Positions 26,757-35,327 of a stretch of DNA of 64,000 bases are shown here, in pieces. Every line of letters begins with the position of its first letter. The first letter of the stretch is position 1. The notes beneath the pieces were generated by a model. That model had not been told where the DNA came from. It did no database searches and was given only the letters and a program-made list of their open reading frames with translations. The translations under genes were made by a program, and so were the position numbers. The DNA comes from Aliiroseovarius pelagivivens (lineage in GTDB: Bacteria > Pseudomonadota > Alphaproteobacteria > Rhodobacterales > Rhodobacteraceae). The stretch covers positions 2,436,798 through 2,500,797 of the forward strand of contig NZ_OMOI01000001.1 of the NCBI RefSeq assembly GCF_900302485.1, read 5' to 3'.

Positions 26757-28139
26757 TCACTCTGCGATATTGCGCGGCAAGGTGATCAGGAAGGCCGTAC
26801 CGGTGTCGTCGGAGCGTTCCAGCTTTAGCGTGCCGCCATGCCCACGCACCAATTCCGCCGAGATCGCCATGCCCAGACCGGACCCCCCCTTACGGTTGGT
26901 GCCAGCAAAGGGCTGGAACAGATGATCCCGAGACGATTTGGGAAGTCCCGGGCCGGTATCCACCACGCGGATCTGCCAATCACTTTCGGTTTCGCTGGCC
27001 TGCAACGCAATCTCGCCCGGTTTGCCAGACGCCACGATCGCCTGACGCGCGTTGCGCACAAGGTTCGAGAGCACGCGATAAAGCTGCTCGGGGTCGGCGC
27101 GCAGGTTCAGCCCTGCGGGAATGTCTTCCGCAAAGGACAGGTCGTGTTCGCCCGCCGACAGACGCTCGCTTTCGATGATGTCGGCTGTCAGCTCGGCCAG
27201 ATTGAAGCGGTGCATCGTCGGCGCGGGCTCTTCCGCCTTGCCAAAGGCCAGTGTGTTTTCACACAAGCTGACCGCGCGGGTGATCGAGTTCACAAGTTTC
27301 GGCACCACCCGCTTCACCATTGGATCTTCGCTGGTCTCCATCCGGTCGGCAAACAGCTGAGCTGTGGTCAACACATTGCGCAGGTCGTGGCTGATCCGGG
27401 CGACCGCGCCACCCAATTGCGCCAGCCGCTCTTTCTGCTTCAACGCGCCAGTCAGGTCGGTTTGCAGACTACGCAGGGTGACTTCTGCTTCGCGCAGTTC
27501 AGTTACGTTTGTTCCGGGGGCGATAATACGCCGCGCATCTTCGGGATCGGCGGCATAGGCCTTCATATTGCCCACGACGCCCTTGATCGGGCGTACGATC
27601 AGCCGTTGCACCGCAAGGAACAGCAGAAGCGCGGTAATAACTGAAATGACAGCCGACAGCAGTAAGATGTTCAGGCCATAGTCAATCATCGCGGCGCGCA
27701 GTTTGGCGGTCCACATCGTGATCTCGATCACCAGACCACCTTCACGTACAGGATCCCCGATGACGCGGATCACCTCGGGTTCGGGATTGAACAGGCGCAT
27801 CATCGCATCCCCGATCAGGGTCATTGCGGATGCATCGCGCAGATCATAGTCGTGCGTGACCGCCCCGGGTGGCGGCGATGACAACATCAGTTCGCGCATC
27901 TCATCGCGGCGCAGAACGACGTTGTAGACCTCCGCATTTTCCAGAAGTTCGGCTTCCAGTTCCGGTGCGATCATATCATCGGCCAGCAACGCCAACGACG
28001 CGATCTGCGCCCGTTCCAGACGATCCTGCAGGTAATCGGCCCGAAAGCGCGCGACCGACGGTACGAAGATCAAAATCTCGGCCAGCATGACGAACAGCGT
28101 CGTCAGGATCAGAAAACGGCCGGAAAGAGTATTGAACAC
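26757..28139 (-). CDS. Sensor histidine kinase, orphan
   Basis: 460 residues with two membrane helices (about 8-28 and 155-178) flanking a periplasmic sensor domain, then a HAMP-like linker and the kinase core. Phosphoacceptor His251 lies in RISHDLRNVL, the N box is LVRNARQAI (Asn362), the G1 box DTGPGLP (393-399), and the G2 box GGSGLGMAIS. The H-box form HDLRN suggests a Bacillus-type HWE-unrelated, HPK4-like kinase. No response regulator gene is adjacent. Confidence 0.9.
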   Translation of the reverse strand: MFNTLSGRFLILTTLFVMLAEILIFVPSVARFRADYLQDRLERAQIASLALLADDMIAPELEAELLENAEVYNVVLRRDEMRELMLSSPPPGAVTHDYDLRDASAMTLIGDAMMRLFNPEPEVIRVIGDPVREGGLVIEITMWTAKLRAAMIDYGLNILLLSAVISVITALLLFLAVQRLIVRPIKGVVGNMKAYAADPEDARRIIAPGTNVTELREAEVTLRSLQTDLTGALKQKERLAQLGGAVARISHDLRNVLTTAQLFADRMETSEDPMVKRVVPKLVNSITRAVSLCENTLAFGKAEEPAPTMHRFNLAELTADIIESERLSAGEHDLSFAEDIPAGLNLRADPEQLYRVLSNLVRNARQAIVASGKPGEIALQASETESDWQIRVVDTGPGLPKSSRDHLFQPFAGTNRKGGSGLGMAISAELVRGHGGTLKLERSDDTGTAFLITLPRNIAE

Positions 28140-28162
28140 CTGCGCGCCCTCGTCAGTTGGGG

Positions 28163-29533
28163 TTACGGGATAAATTTCTGCACGAAACCTACCACCCGCT
28201 TGACCATAGGATTATCAAAAAGTCGAGGCGAGAAATAGGCCCCAGCCGCCCGCTTGCTGATTTCCGCCATGGTGGGATAGGGGGCGACCATGCCAGCGAT
28301 CTGCCCCATTTTCAAACGGTTGGCGATGGCCAGCGCCCAAAGGGTGATCATCTCGCCCGCACCGGGGCCAACGATGGATACCCCAACTGGGCGTCCCTTG
28401 ACGATCATCACCTTGATCAGACCCTTTGTCTGCTGGGTCGCAATGGCGCGGTCATTCCCAGCGAAGTCGAACCGGGCAACCTCCAGCTTGTCACCGTGAG
28501 TCTTGCGCGCCTCAGCTTCGGTTAGGCCGATCTGTGCCAGTTCCGGCGCAGTATAGGTTGCCCACGGGATGTGATCTGTTCGCTGCTTGGACGGCAGGCC
28601 GAACAGCATCGAACGGATAATGACGCCCGCATGGTATCCAGCGACATGGGTAAATTGCAGCCCACCCGCGACGTCTCCAATGGCATAGACCTTCTTGTTG
28701 GTGGTGCGCAGGCTGGCATCGACCTTGATGCCTGTGCGGGTGGGTTCAATGCCCGCAGCCTCAAGGTTCAGCTTGTCTGTATTTGCTTTGCGTCCAACAG
28801 CCATCAGAAGATGGGTACCTTTGAAGACCTGACCATCCTTGGCCTCGATCTCGATCGCACCCGCCTTGCCGCGAATTTCGGCGGCCATTGCGTCTTCTTC
28901 AATGGCGATACCTTCGTCGCGCAATGCGTCCAGCACGTGCGCGGCCATCTCGGGATCGTCCCGGCCCAGCGCCTTCATGCCTTCAATCACGGTGACCTCA
29001 CAGCCAAGGCGACGGTGCGCCTGCGCCATTTCCATTCCGATGGGACCGCCGCCGATGATCAGCAGATGGTCGGGACGGGTTTTCAGGTCAAAGATCGTCT
29101 CGTTGGTTTCATAAGGCACATTCTCGATGCCCGGAATCGGCGGCACCAGCGGCGACGAGCCGGTCGATATCACGAAGCGCCGTGCCTCGATGACATAGTC
29201 GCCCGCTTGCACCTCTTTCGGCGAGATGAACTGGCCGTATTCGGTGATCACCCGCACGCCCAAACCCTCGAACCGCTCGACCGAGTCGTGAGGTTCAATG
29301 GTCGCGATGGTCTGGCGCACGTGGTCATGAGCCGCGTCCCAGCCCATCGCCGACTTGCCTGCATGGAGCAGTGCCTTGGACGGGACACAGCCATAGTTCA
29401 GGCAGTCTCCACCCATCTTGTGGCCTTCCAGCAGCACGACTGATGCGCCCATCTGCACGGCCCCAGCTGCGACAGACAACCCGCCCGAGCCTGCGCCGAT
29501 GATACAGACATCCGTCTTGATACGTTCAGCCAT
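28163..29533 (-). CDS. FAD/NAD-dependent disulfide oxidoreductase, mercuric-reductase-like
   Basis: 456 residues. The FAD motif IIGAGSGGLS and redox-active pair GGDCLNYGCVPSKAL (Cys44 and Cys49) are intact. The second nucleotide-binding motif is LLIIGGGPIGMEMA, and the C-terminal dimerisation domain ends with the family. The usual His-Pro-Thr-x-x-Glu active-site base reads YPTMAE, with Tyr for His. It lacks the Cys-rich tail and NmerA domain of true MerA. It is 1 bp from the TVP38-like membrane protein gene, a frequent pairing. Confidence 0.86.
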   Translation of the reverse strand: MAERIKTDVCIIGAGSGGLSVAAGAVQMGASVVLLEGHKMGGDCLNYGCVPSKALLHAGKSAMGWDAAHDHVRQTIATIEPHDSVERFEGLGVRVITEYGQFISPKEVQAGDYVIEARRFVISTGSSPLVPPIPGIENVPYETNETIFDLKTRPDHLLIIGGGPIGMEMAQAHRRLGCEVTVIEGMKALGRDDPEMAAHVLDALRDEGIAIEEDAMAAEIRGKAGAIEIEAKDGQVFKGTHLLMAVGRKANTDKLNLEAAGIEPTRTGIKVDASLRTTNKKVYAIGDVAGGLQFTHVAGYHAGVIIRSMLFGLPSKQRTDHIPWATYTAPELAQIGLTEAEARKTHGDKLEVARFDFAGNDRAIATQQTKGLIKVMIVKGRPVGVSIVGPGAGEMITLWALAIANRLKMGQIAGMVAPYPTMAEISKRAAGAYFSPRLFDNPMVKRVVGFVQKFIP

Positions 29534-29534
29534 G

Positions 29535-30278
29535 TCAGGCGTCCTTCTTGAAAAGCTTCAGCACCATCGGAAGGGCTGCCAGCGCGGCAAGCCCCAGAAT
29601 GGGCAACAGGATGTGCGGCTCGAAGATGATGCCCAGATCCGGGGTTTCGCCACGGGCAAAGACTTCGCCCAGACCGGCGCCGACCGATGTATAGACCAGT
29701 CCCCCGGGAATAATTCCGAAGAAGGTCGAGATGACGAAACGATGCAGCGGCACGCCGACCAGCGCGGGAATCAGGTTCGCCACGAAGAAGGGCACGGCAG
29801 GGACCAATCGGATCAGGAACAGGACAGACCACTGATTCTCGTCGATCCCATCTTTGATATTCTTTACGGCGCCCTCGCTGCCCTCCATCTTGGCGGCCAG
29901 TTTTTCACCCAGCCCCCAGCGGGCAGCCAAGAAGATCAGCACAGCACCGATTGTGGCGGCCGTCACATTAAACAGCACACCCGGGAAGGTCGAAAATAGG
30001 AACCCTCCGGTCAGTGTCGCAATGGTCGCGCCGGGCAGTGAAAATCCGACAATCACCACATAGGCTGCGATGAAAGCGCCCACTGTCAGCAGATAATTGG
30101 CGTCCCGGAAGGCCAAAAGTGCCTCGCGGTTTTGCGCCAAAGTCTCGAAACTTAGATAGTCGCGCAGGGTAAATGCTCCGATCACGGCCACGCTTAGGAT
30201 CGCAATCAAGGGCAAACGACGCAAAAGCGCGTTTGGCGTGGGCTTCGACATTTTCGTGTCGGGGTCGGTCATCATCAT
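29535..30278 (-). CDS. TVP38/TMEM64 (VTT domain) membrane protein
   Basis: A 247-residue polytopic membrane protein of the DedA/VTT superfamily. The core GATIATLTGGFLFSTFPGVL and the segment VRLVPAVPFFVANLIPALVG, then FFGIIPGGLVYTSVGAGLG, are typical. Some members act as lipid scramblases or in selenite/metal handling. It is first in an operon with the disulfide oxidoreductase gene. Two successive Met codons start the frame; either could be used. Confidence 0.87.
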   Translation of the reverse strand: MMMTDPDTKMSKPTPNALLRRLPLIAILSVAVIGAFTLRDYLSFETLAQNREALLAFRDANYLLTVGAFIAAYVVIVGFSLPGATIATLTGGFLFSTFPGVLFNVTAATIGAVLIFLAARWGLGEKLAAKMEGSEGAVKNIKDGIDENQWSVLFLIRLVPAVPFFVANLIPALVGVPLHRFVISTFFGIIPGGLVYTSVGAGLGEVFARGETPDLGIIFEPHILLPILGLAALAALPMVLKLFKKDA

Positions 30279-30442
30279 GGGTCTTTCCGGTCAATACAGC
30301 ACGTTCGCGATTAGGCCGCGGTGGTTGATTGCAACATGAGCGCAATCGCCCGGCTTGCCCACCCACCTCACGCTTGCTTGAACAGGGGTGAAGAAATCGC
30401 GTACGGATGTAACAAAAGGGGCGAAAATATTTCATCAGGCAT

Positions 30443-30471
30443 TTGACTTGCCCCAGAATGCCCCCTATAGA
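30443..30471 (+). promoter_or_regulatory. Strong sigma-70-like promoter for rpmH
   Basis: TTGACT (30443-30448), a 17-bp spacer and TATAGA (30466-30471). The expected start is near 30478, leaving a leader of about 57 nt before rpmH. This fits the high expression expected of a ribosomal protein gene. Confidence 0.72.
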
Positions 30472-30534
30472 CCGGGCTTCGAATGACACACGCTCCGAAT
30501 CCACCGGGATTGGGAGCATTAACGGAGACGGGCG

Positions 30535-30669
30535 ATGAAACGCACATACCAACCTTCGAACCTGGTTCGCAAACGCCGCCACGGCTTTCGCTCGCGCATG
30601 GCTACCAAAGCCGGTCGCAAGATCCTGAATGCCCGCCGCGCACGTGGCCGGAAGTCGCTGAGCGCATAA
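30535..30669 (+). CDS. rpmH: 50S ribosomal protein L34
   Basis: A 44-residue highly basic protein: [20 protein letters not shown] followed by [19 protein letters not shown] and KSLSA. This is the canonical L34 sequence of the large ribosomal subunit. A GGAGACGGGCG stretch precedes the ATG. It heads the conserved rpmH-rnpA-yidD order. Confidence 0.97.
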   Translation: MKRTYQPSNLVRKRRHGFRSRMATKAGRKILNARRARGRKSLSA

Positions 30670-30686
30670 GCGCTCGGGTCGCAGTC

Positions 30687-31127
30687 ATGTCTGCGCCCAA
30701 TGCTGACAAAACGAAGACCGCCGAGGCCGAAGGGCCTGCGGCGGTTTCCGTTTGCGTGGATGATCGCAAACTGATCACCCTGACCGAGCGGCGCGACTTT
30801 TTGGCCGCCGCCCGTGCCCGCCGTGCACCGGCGCCTGCGTTTCTGTTACAGGCTCGTAAACGGCGTGACGGCGAAAACGCCGAGCCCGATCAAATCCGCA
30901 TCGGATTTACCTGCTCAAAAAAGGTTGGCAACGCCGTTGTCCGCAACCGCGCCAAACGTCGCCTGCGCGCCATCGCGCACGAGGTTCTGCCCAGTCTGGG
31001 CAAACCCGGCTGGGACTATGTGCTCATCGGTCGCGCTGAAAAAACCGTGTCGCGTGACTATATGGATTTGAAAGCGGACCTTGCCCGCGCCATTGACCAG
31101 ATCCACGCCCCGCGAAAGAAATCATGA
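30687..31127 (+). CDS. rnpA: Ribonuclease P protein component
   Basis: 146 residues from the ATG at 30687, 17 bp after rpmH. The protein subunit helps the RNase P RNA mature tRNA 5' ends. Visible features are the [20 protein letters not shown] segment, [20 protein letters not shown] with the RNR motif, and [11 protein letters not shown]. The N-terminal ~25 residues before the conserved domain are an extension of uncertain start. Confidence 0.93.
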   Translation: MSAPNADKTKTAEAEGPAAVSVCVDDRKLITLTERRDFLAAARARRAPAPAFLLQARKRRDGENAEPDQIRIGFTCSKKVGNAVVRNRAKRRLRAIAHEVLPSLGKPGWDYVLIGRAEKTVSRDYMDLKADLARAIDQIHAPRKKS

Positions 31128-31372
31128 GCCCCGCAGCCTTCATCTTGTCCCTGCCGATCCGGGCCTATCGCCTGATCTTCAGCCCTTGGGTTGGGTTCAA
31201 CTGCCGCTATCAACCGACCTGTAGCGCTTATGCGCTGGAAGCCCTGCAAAAGCATGGGGCCTTCAAAGGCGGCTGGATTGCGGCCAAGCGGATCGCCCGC
31301 TGCAACCCGTGGGGATCGTGCGGATACGACCCGGTGCCCGGCAAAAAGCACGATTGCTCTACGCATGACTGA
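31124..31372 (+). CDS. yidD: Membrane protein insertion efficiency factor YidD
   Basis: 82 residues with the family signature [20 protein letters not shown], the following [17 protein letters not shown] and the [15 protein letters not shown] end. YidD assists YidC-dependent membrane protein insertion. The ATG overlaps the rnpA stop (ATGA), so translation is coupled. In this genome yidC is not adjacent but about 4 kb downstream. Confidence 0.94.
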   Translation: MSPAAFILSLPIRAYRLIFSPWVGFNCRYQPTCSAYALEALQKHGAFKGGWIAAKRIARCNPWGSCGYDPVPGKKHDCSTHD

Positions 31373-31404
31373 GGTCAGCGTGTCCTGACGGCCACAGACT
31401 GTTG

Positions 31405-31424
31405 CAACTTTCACTTGAAACTTG
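31405..31424. promoter_or_regulatory. Imperfect 20-bp dyad upstream of the leader ORF
   Basis: CAACTTTCACTTGAAACTTG matches its own reverse complement at 16 of 20 positions. It overlaps a TTGCAA hexamer (31402-31407) that is 19 bp from ATCTGA, a spacing like MerR-family promoters. The -10 match is poor, so this is tentative. Confidence 0.3.
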
Positions 31425-31487
31425 AGATCTGAGCTGTTTGCGCTAAACAGGCGCCATCCGCAACGCTCAAACAGAAGGAGGCGTTAC

Positions 31488-31553
31488 ATGACGAATACCA
31501 ACGCTCTCCGCCAAACCTGTGTTGCGGCCTATTGGGGCACTCACGCCTCGTGA
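31488..31553 (+). CDS. Short 21-codon ORF with an excellent ribosome site; possible leader peptide
   Basis: The peptide MTNTNALRQTCVAAYWGTHA plus a final Ser is preceded by AAGGAGG (31475-31481), six bases from the ATG. The stop codon (31551-31553) is inside a perfect 6-bp hairpin, CGTGAC/GTCACG (31549-31566 with one flanking base). The strong ribosome site on so short a frame, followed by several hairpins and two related small genes, suggests a regulatory leader peptide. No run of a single regulatory amino acid is present. Not a known leader to me. Confidence 0.42.
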   Translation: MTNTNALRQTCVAAYWGTHAS

Positions 31554-31719
31554 CCTTTGCGTCACGCGCCTGACCGCCCCAACCAGCCCGTATGCCGGGC
31601 TTCTCGATAGCTGACATGTAACACAAGACCACGGTCGCATTGTGTCCGTCGTTTCGGATCATTTCAGTTCTCTTTGCAACCAAAACAAAACTCCAAAGAA
31701 GGACCGGCATTCTGCCGGT
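31549..31719 (+). other. Structured leader: three perfect hairpins before the first DUF1127-like gene
   Basis: Stem 1 is CGTGAC/GTCACG (31549-31566), over the stop of the 21-codon ORF. A wider GGGGC (31534-31538)/GCCCC (31576-31580) pairing could enclose it. Stem 2 is AGCCCG/CGGGCT (31585-31601), followed by TCTC. Stem 3 is ACCGGC/GCCGGT (31703-31719). Stem 3 sits between a GAAGGA ribosome site (31697-31702) and the ATG at 31729 and would bring them close when folded. This could be an attenuator or translational switch. Confidence 0.45.
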
Positions 31720-31728
31720 GACAAACCC

Positions 31729-31953
31729 ATGATGGACTCGAATTTTCATTCCGAACCTGTCCGGCTGAACGAACTGCTGGATGACTTGATTGCCAATCAC
31801 GGCGCGATCCGCGTGGTGCGCGCGCTTGCGATGCGTCTTGTATCGCAGCGCGTGCGTCGACCTCAGGCAGATAATCTGTCCGACCACCTGCGTCGGGACG
31901 TCGGGCTTCCGCCTGGCCACCCTCCGCCACCGTTCCGCGAACCGCGGCTGTGA
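31729..31953 (+). CDS. Small DUF1127-like protein, first of a tandem pair
   Basis: 74 residues. The core LLDDLIANHGAIRVVRALAM, then a basic linker, then LSDHLRRDVGLPPG, resembles the Arg-rich DUF1127 (YjiS-like) C-terminus, in which an L-x-D-x-(L/I)-G-L element is typical. It shares LI-x2-HG-x2-RVVRA and H-x-RRD with the next small gene. A small DUF1127 protein of Rhodobacter (CcaF1) binds RNA; a similar role here is only a suggestion. Two adjacent ATG codons (31729, 31732) are possible starts. Confidence 0.65.
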   Translation: MMDSNFHSEPVRLNELLDDLIANHGAIRVVRALAMRLVSQRVRRPQADNLSDHLRRDVGLPPGHPPPPFREPRL

Positions 31954-32002
31954 TCCTTCGGGCCGTCCAAAGCGCCAGACGCGGACGGTCCAAAAATAAC
32001 TC

Positions 32003-32033
32003 TTGACCTAAAGTTCACTTGAGGTCCGAGGAT
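32003..32033 (+). promoter_or_regulatory. MerR-type promoter with a SoxR-box-like operator
   Basis: TTGACC (32003-32008) is followed by a 19-bp spacer and GAGGAT (32028-32033). Centred in the spacer is the dyad GACCTAAAGT/TCACTTGAGGTC-like element (32005-32026), pairing at 9 of 11 positions. The inner CCTAAAGTTCACTTGAGG matches the E. coli SoxR box CCTCAAGTTAACTTGAGG at 16 of 18 bases. The 19-bp spacer is the hallmark of MerR-family control. The -10 box is weak. No soxR gene lies in the window. Confidence 0.55.
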
Positions 32034-32060
32034 CGCAAAATATCGCTAGGAGACCCCGAA

Positions 32061-32291
32061 ATGACACATGTTTTGACACTTCCCCCACGCAGCCGGCACC
32101 GGCCCAGGCTGCAATCCGCGCTGATCGGTCTGATCGAGCGTCATGGCCGTTGGCGCGTGGTCCGGGCCGCATTGTTTGCACGCCCGTCGCAAAAACTGCG
32201 CAGCGAGGATCTGACCCCGCATATGCGTCGTGATCTGAACCTGCACGCGCCATCGGACAGCTTGCCGTCAGCGCGTCAGCACCTGTTGTGA
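32061..32291 (+). CDS. Small DUF1127-like protein, second of a tandem pair
   Basis: 76 residues from an ATG preceded by TAGGAG. The core LIGLIERHGRWRVVRAALFA and DLTPHMRRDLNL aligns with the preceding 74-residue protein, so the pair is a tandem duplication. It is strongly basic (rich in Arg and His), consistent with nucleic-acid binding. It follows the SoxR-box-like promoter by 28 bp. The VOC family gene begins 3 bp after its stop, so the two are likely co-transcribed. Confidence 0.68.
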   Translation: MTHVLTLPPRSRHRPRLQSALIGLIERHGRWRVVRAALFARPSQKLRSEDLTPHMRRDLNLHAPSDSLPSARQHLL

Positions 32292-32294
32292 TCC

Positions 32295-32684
32295 ATGGAC
32301 CTGAACCAGATCACTCAGAATGTCACCGATTTCGACGCAGCCCTAACGTTCTATGAAACGCTGGGGCTGCGTCTGATCACCTCGGCGCGTGGCGAATACG
32401 CGCGGTTCGAACTGCCTTCGGGCAGCACGACCCTGTCGCTGCACCTGTCCGACGCCCCAACGGTGAACGGCCCGACGCTGTATTTCGAGGTCGATGACAT
32501 CGATCACCGCTATGAACAGCTGAAATGCGCCGGGATCATCTTCGATACGCCCCCAGAAGACATGAGCTGGCGTTGGCGCGAGGCGCGGTTTCGCGATCCC
32601 TCTGGCAATCTTCTGTGTCTATTCCACGCGGGCCTTGACCGGCGCTTTCCGCCGTGGCGCATCGACGGCACACCACGCGGCTGA
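32295..32684 (+). CDS. VOC (glyoxalase/bleomycin resistance) family protein
   Basis: 129 residues of the vicinal oxygen chelate fold. The pattern [20 protein letters not shown], then [29 protein letters not shown] and [13 protein letters not shown] is the usual glyoxalase-like series, with probable metal ligands His and Glu. The substrate is not predictable. It begins 3 bp after the small DUF1127-like gene and precedes ttcA. Confidence 0.85.
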   Translation: MDLNQITQNVTDFDAALTFYETLGLRLITSARGEYARFELPSGSTTLSLHLSDAPTVNGPTLYFEVDDIDHRYEQLKCAGIIFDTPPEDMSWRWREARFRDPSGNLLCLFHAGLDRRFPPWRIDGTPRG

Positions 32685-32722
32685 CCCTTGCCCGGCGGAT
32701 CATTTTCCCCTATGCCGCGCCC

Positions 32723-33571
32723 ATGTTGGACGATCTCGACGATATTCACCCGCTGTTTCACGGCGCCCCCTCGACCACCGAGTTCAAGAAGCTGCGCAAG
32801 CGCATCATGCGCAATGTGCGCGAGGCTTTGGACCAATACGGCATGGTCGAACGCGGCGCAAAATGGCTTGTCTGCCTGTCGGGCGGCAAGGACAGCTACA
32901 CCATGCTGGCAGCGCTGTACGAGCTGAAATGGCGTGGCGTTTTGCCGGTCGAGATCCTTGCCTGCAACCTCGATCAAGGTCAGCCTGGCTTTCCGGCCAC
33001 TGTCCTTCCTGAGTTTCTGGAAAAGATGCAGGTGCCCAACCGGATCGAGTACGAGGACACCTATTCCATCGTCATGGACAAGATCCCGCAGGGCCGGACG
33101 TTTTGTTCGCTCTGTTCACGCCTGCGCCGCGGCAACCTCTATCGCATTGCGCGCGAGGAAGGCTGCTCGGCCGTGGTTCTGGGTCACCACCGCGACGACA
33201 TTCTTGAAACCTTCTTCATGAACCTCTTCCACGGAGGACGCTTGGCGACAATGCCGCCCAAGCTGGTGAACGAAGAAGGCGACCTTTTCGTCTATCGTCC
33301 ACTGGCCCATGTCGCCGAGGCTGATTGCGAGAAATTCGCCACTCAGATGAACTATCCGATCATTCCCTGCGACCTGTGCGGATCGCAAGATGGGTTGCAG
33401 CGCCAGCAGGTGAAAAAGATCATCGACGGGTGGGAGGCGAACTTCCCTGGCCGCCGTCAGATCATGTTCAAGGCGCTTATGAACACGCGCCCCAGCCACC
33501 TTCTGGACCCGCAAATATTTGATTTCGCTGGACTAACACGCGACCCTTCGAAAGTTGACGGGAATTCCTGA
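32723..33571 (+). CDS. ttcA: tRNA 2-thiocytidine synthetase TtcA
   Basis: Adds sulfur to C32 of tRNA using ATP and an Fe-S cluster. The 282-residue protein has the PP-loop [12 protein letters not shown], the cysteine pairs [10 protein letters not shown] and CDLCGSQDG, and the segments [20 protein letters not shown] and [12 protein letters not shown] typical of TtcA. The ATG at 32723 is chosen because similarity starts at [12 protein letters not shown]; a clear ribosome site is lacking. The T-rich stretch after the stop may aid termination. Confidence 0.93.
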   Translation: MLDDLDDIHPLFHGAPSTTEFKKLRKRIMRNVREALDQYGMVERGAKWLVCLSGGKDSYTMLAALYELKWRGVLPVEILACNLDQGQPGFPATVLPEFLEKMQVPNRIEYEDTYSIVMDKIPQGRTFCSLCSRLRRGNLYRIAREEGCSAVVLGHHRDDILETFFMNLFHGGRLATMPPKLVNEEGDLFVYRPLAHVAEADCEKFATQMNYPIIPCDLCGSQDGLQRQQVKKIIDGWEANFPGRRQIMFKALMNTRPSHLLDPQIFDFAGLTRDPSKVDGNS

Positions 33572-33688
33572 TAAATTTTTTATCTTTTTTTCGGTGCACG
33601 TTAATACCTGATTGACCACATGTTCCTACTTTGTCCAAAGCGCCCGGCAACCCGGGCCGTGTTTGGTGTATATGTTTAGGAACCCGTC

Positions 33689-35221
33689 ATGGCTGCCAGC
33701 TTTGGTCCAAAATCCCTCAAAAGCGCTGTTCGAAGCCTTCTGACCAGCCCCCAGTTCACTGCCATCCTTCCCGCGGCATTGCTGTTGGCCACTTGGTTGG
33801 GGGGTGAAACCGCCCTTTTGCTCTTTGCCATCCTGTTTCCTGGATTGTTTGCACTGGGCGGCGCGCTGACGCGCACGTCGTCGAAGAACCAATGGGCTGC
33901 CGATCCAGTAACGGGCTTACCCATGCGCGGCAAACTAGTGAAAATGCTGGACGCATGCTTCCATGACCCTGAAGTAAATGAAAAAAACTGCTTGGTGTTG
34001 GAGGTGGATGCCTTCTCGCAACTGGCCGACCACTATGGGTTTGATGCGCGAGACAAGATAGAGGCGCGACTGGGCGAAGCTCTTCGGTCAATGCTGCGCG
34101 TGACTGACCTGATTTGCTCATTGGGGCGAGGACGATTTGGGATTGTAATTGACCGTGCAACGCGTGCCGATCTCGAGGTTGTGCTGCAGATCGCCACGCG
34201 ACTGCAGTCGGTAATAATGACCCCCATCGATCTGGACGAGACGCGCCTACACCTGACAGCCAGTGTCGGCTTTGCGTTACCCCAACGCGTACCCGACGCA
34301 ACGGGGGAATCGCTTTTACATGCCGCAGAGAGCGCCCTTCAGAACGCCCAAGTCGCCGGCCCAGGTTCAATTCGCGCCTTCTCCAATGGCATGGCCCCAA
34401 AGGCCGCACCTTCAGAGCACTCCGAAGCCGAGCTTTCCGAGGCGCTGGAAACTGGCCAGATGACCCCGTGGTTCCAACCTCAAGTCTGCCTGCGCACTGG
34501 GCGCCTGACGGGGATGGAAGCGCTTGTACGCTGGCACCACCCCAGTTTGGGCTTAATTGCCCCTGCGGCCTTTCTGCCCGCACTGGCTCAAGCCGGACTT
34601 ATGGAACGCCTCAGCGAGGTGATGCTGTTCGAATGCCTGACCAGCATCTGCAAGTGGGACCAGTTGGGGCATGAGGTGCCAACCGTGTCGATCAACCTGA
34701 CATCAGAGGAGCTGTCCAATCCCAAACTATTTGAAAAAATCCGCTGGGATCTGGACCGTTTTGATGTGTCGCCAGAGCGTTTGACGCTGGAGATCTTAGA
34801 AAGCGTCATTGCGCAGAGCGACGATGACGTCATTGCGCGTAACATCAACGCTTTGGCACGCATGGGTTGCAACATTGATTTGGATGATTTCGGCACTGGC
34901 CATGCTTCGATTGCACATATCCGGCGTTTCAATCTGAATCGAATTAAGATTGACCGCTCTTTTGTCACCCATGTCGACACTGATACAAACCAACAGAACA
35001 TGATTTCCGCCATCCTGACGATGGCCAAGCAGTTGAAAATCGGAGCGCTGGCTGAAGGGGTCGAAACCCACGGTGAATACACCAAATTGGGCGAACTGGG
35101 CTGCTCAGATGTGCAGGGCTATGCCGTAGCAAAACCCATGCCGATGGATGCAATCAGCCTTTGGATCAGGAATCACAAATCCACCTCGGATCGCATCCAC
35201 CACATCCCAAAGCACGCCTAG
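33689..35221 (+). CDS. Membrane-anchored degenerate GGDEF plus EAL protein
   Basis: 510 residues: two N-terminal hydrophobic helices (about 23-60), a GGDEF domain (about 70-230) and an EAL domain (about 250-500). The GGDEF signature has decayed to GRGRF (146-150), so cyclase activity is unlikely. The EAL catalytic set is intact: Glu277 (MEALVRW), Asn336 (SINLTSE), Glu368 (TLEILES), Asp399/Asp400 (DDFGTG), Lys420 (KIDRSF) and Glu456 (AEGVET). It is therefore probably a c-di-GMP phosphodiesterase. Confidence 0.9.
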   Translation: MAASFGPKSLKSAVRSLLTSPQFTAILPAALLLATWLGGETALLLFAILFPGLFALGGALTRTSSKNQWAADPVTGLPMRGKLVKMLDACFHDPEVNEKNCLVLEVDAFSQLADHYGFDARDKIEARLGEALRSMLRVTDLICSLGRGRFGIVIDRATRADLEVVLQIATRLQSVIMTPIDLDETRLHLTASVGFALPQRVPDATGESLLHAAESALQNAQVAGPGSIRAFSNGMAPKAAPSEHSEAELSEALETGQMTPWFQPQVCLRTGRLTGMEALVRWHHPSLGLIAPAAFLPALAQAGLMERLSEVMLFECLTSICKWDQLGHEVPTVSINLTSEELSNPKLFEKIRWDLDRFDVSPERLTLEILESVIAQSDDDVIARNINALARMGCNIDLDDFGTGHASIAHIRRFNLNRIKIDRSFVTHVDTDTNQQNMISAILTMAKQLKIGALAEGVETHGEYTKLGELGCSDVQGYAVAKPMPMDAISLWIRNHKSTSDRIHHIPKHA

Positions 35222-35327
35222 AGAGTTCGTAGACCCGCATTTCTTGGGACATCGGGATAAACTGCTTGACCTTTGGGCCCTTGCCCTGTTGAACCACTTT
35301 GACCGAAATCTATGAGTGGTAGGCACG

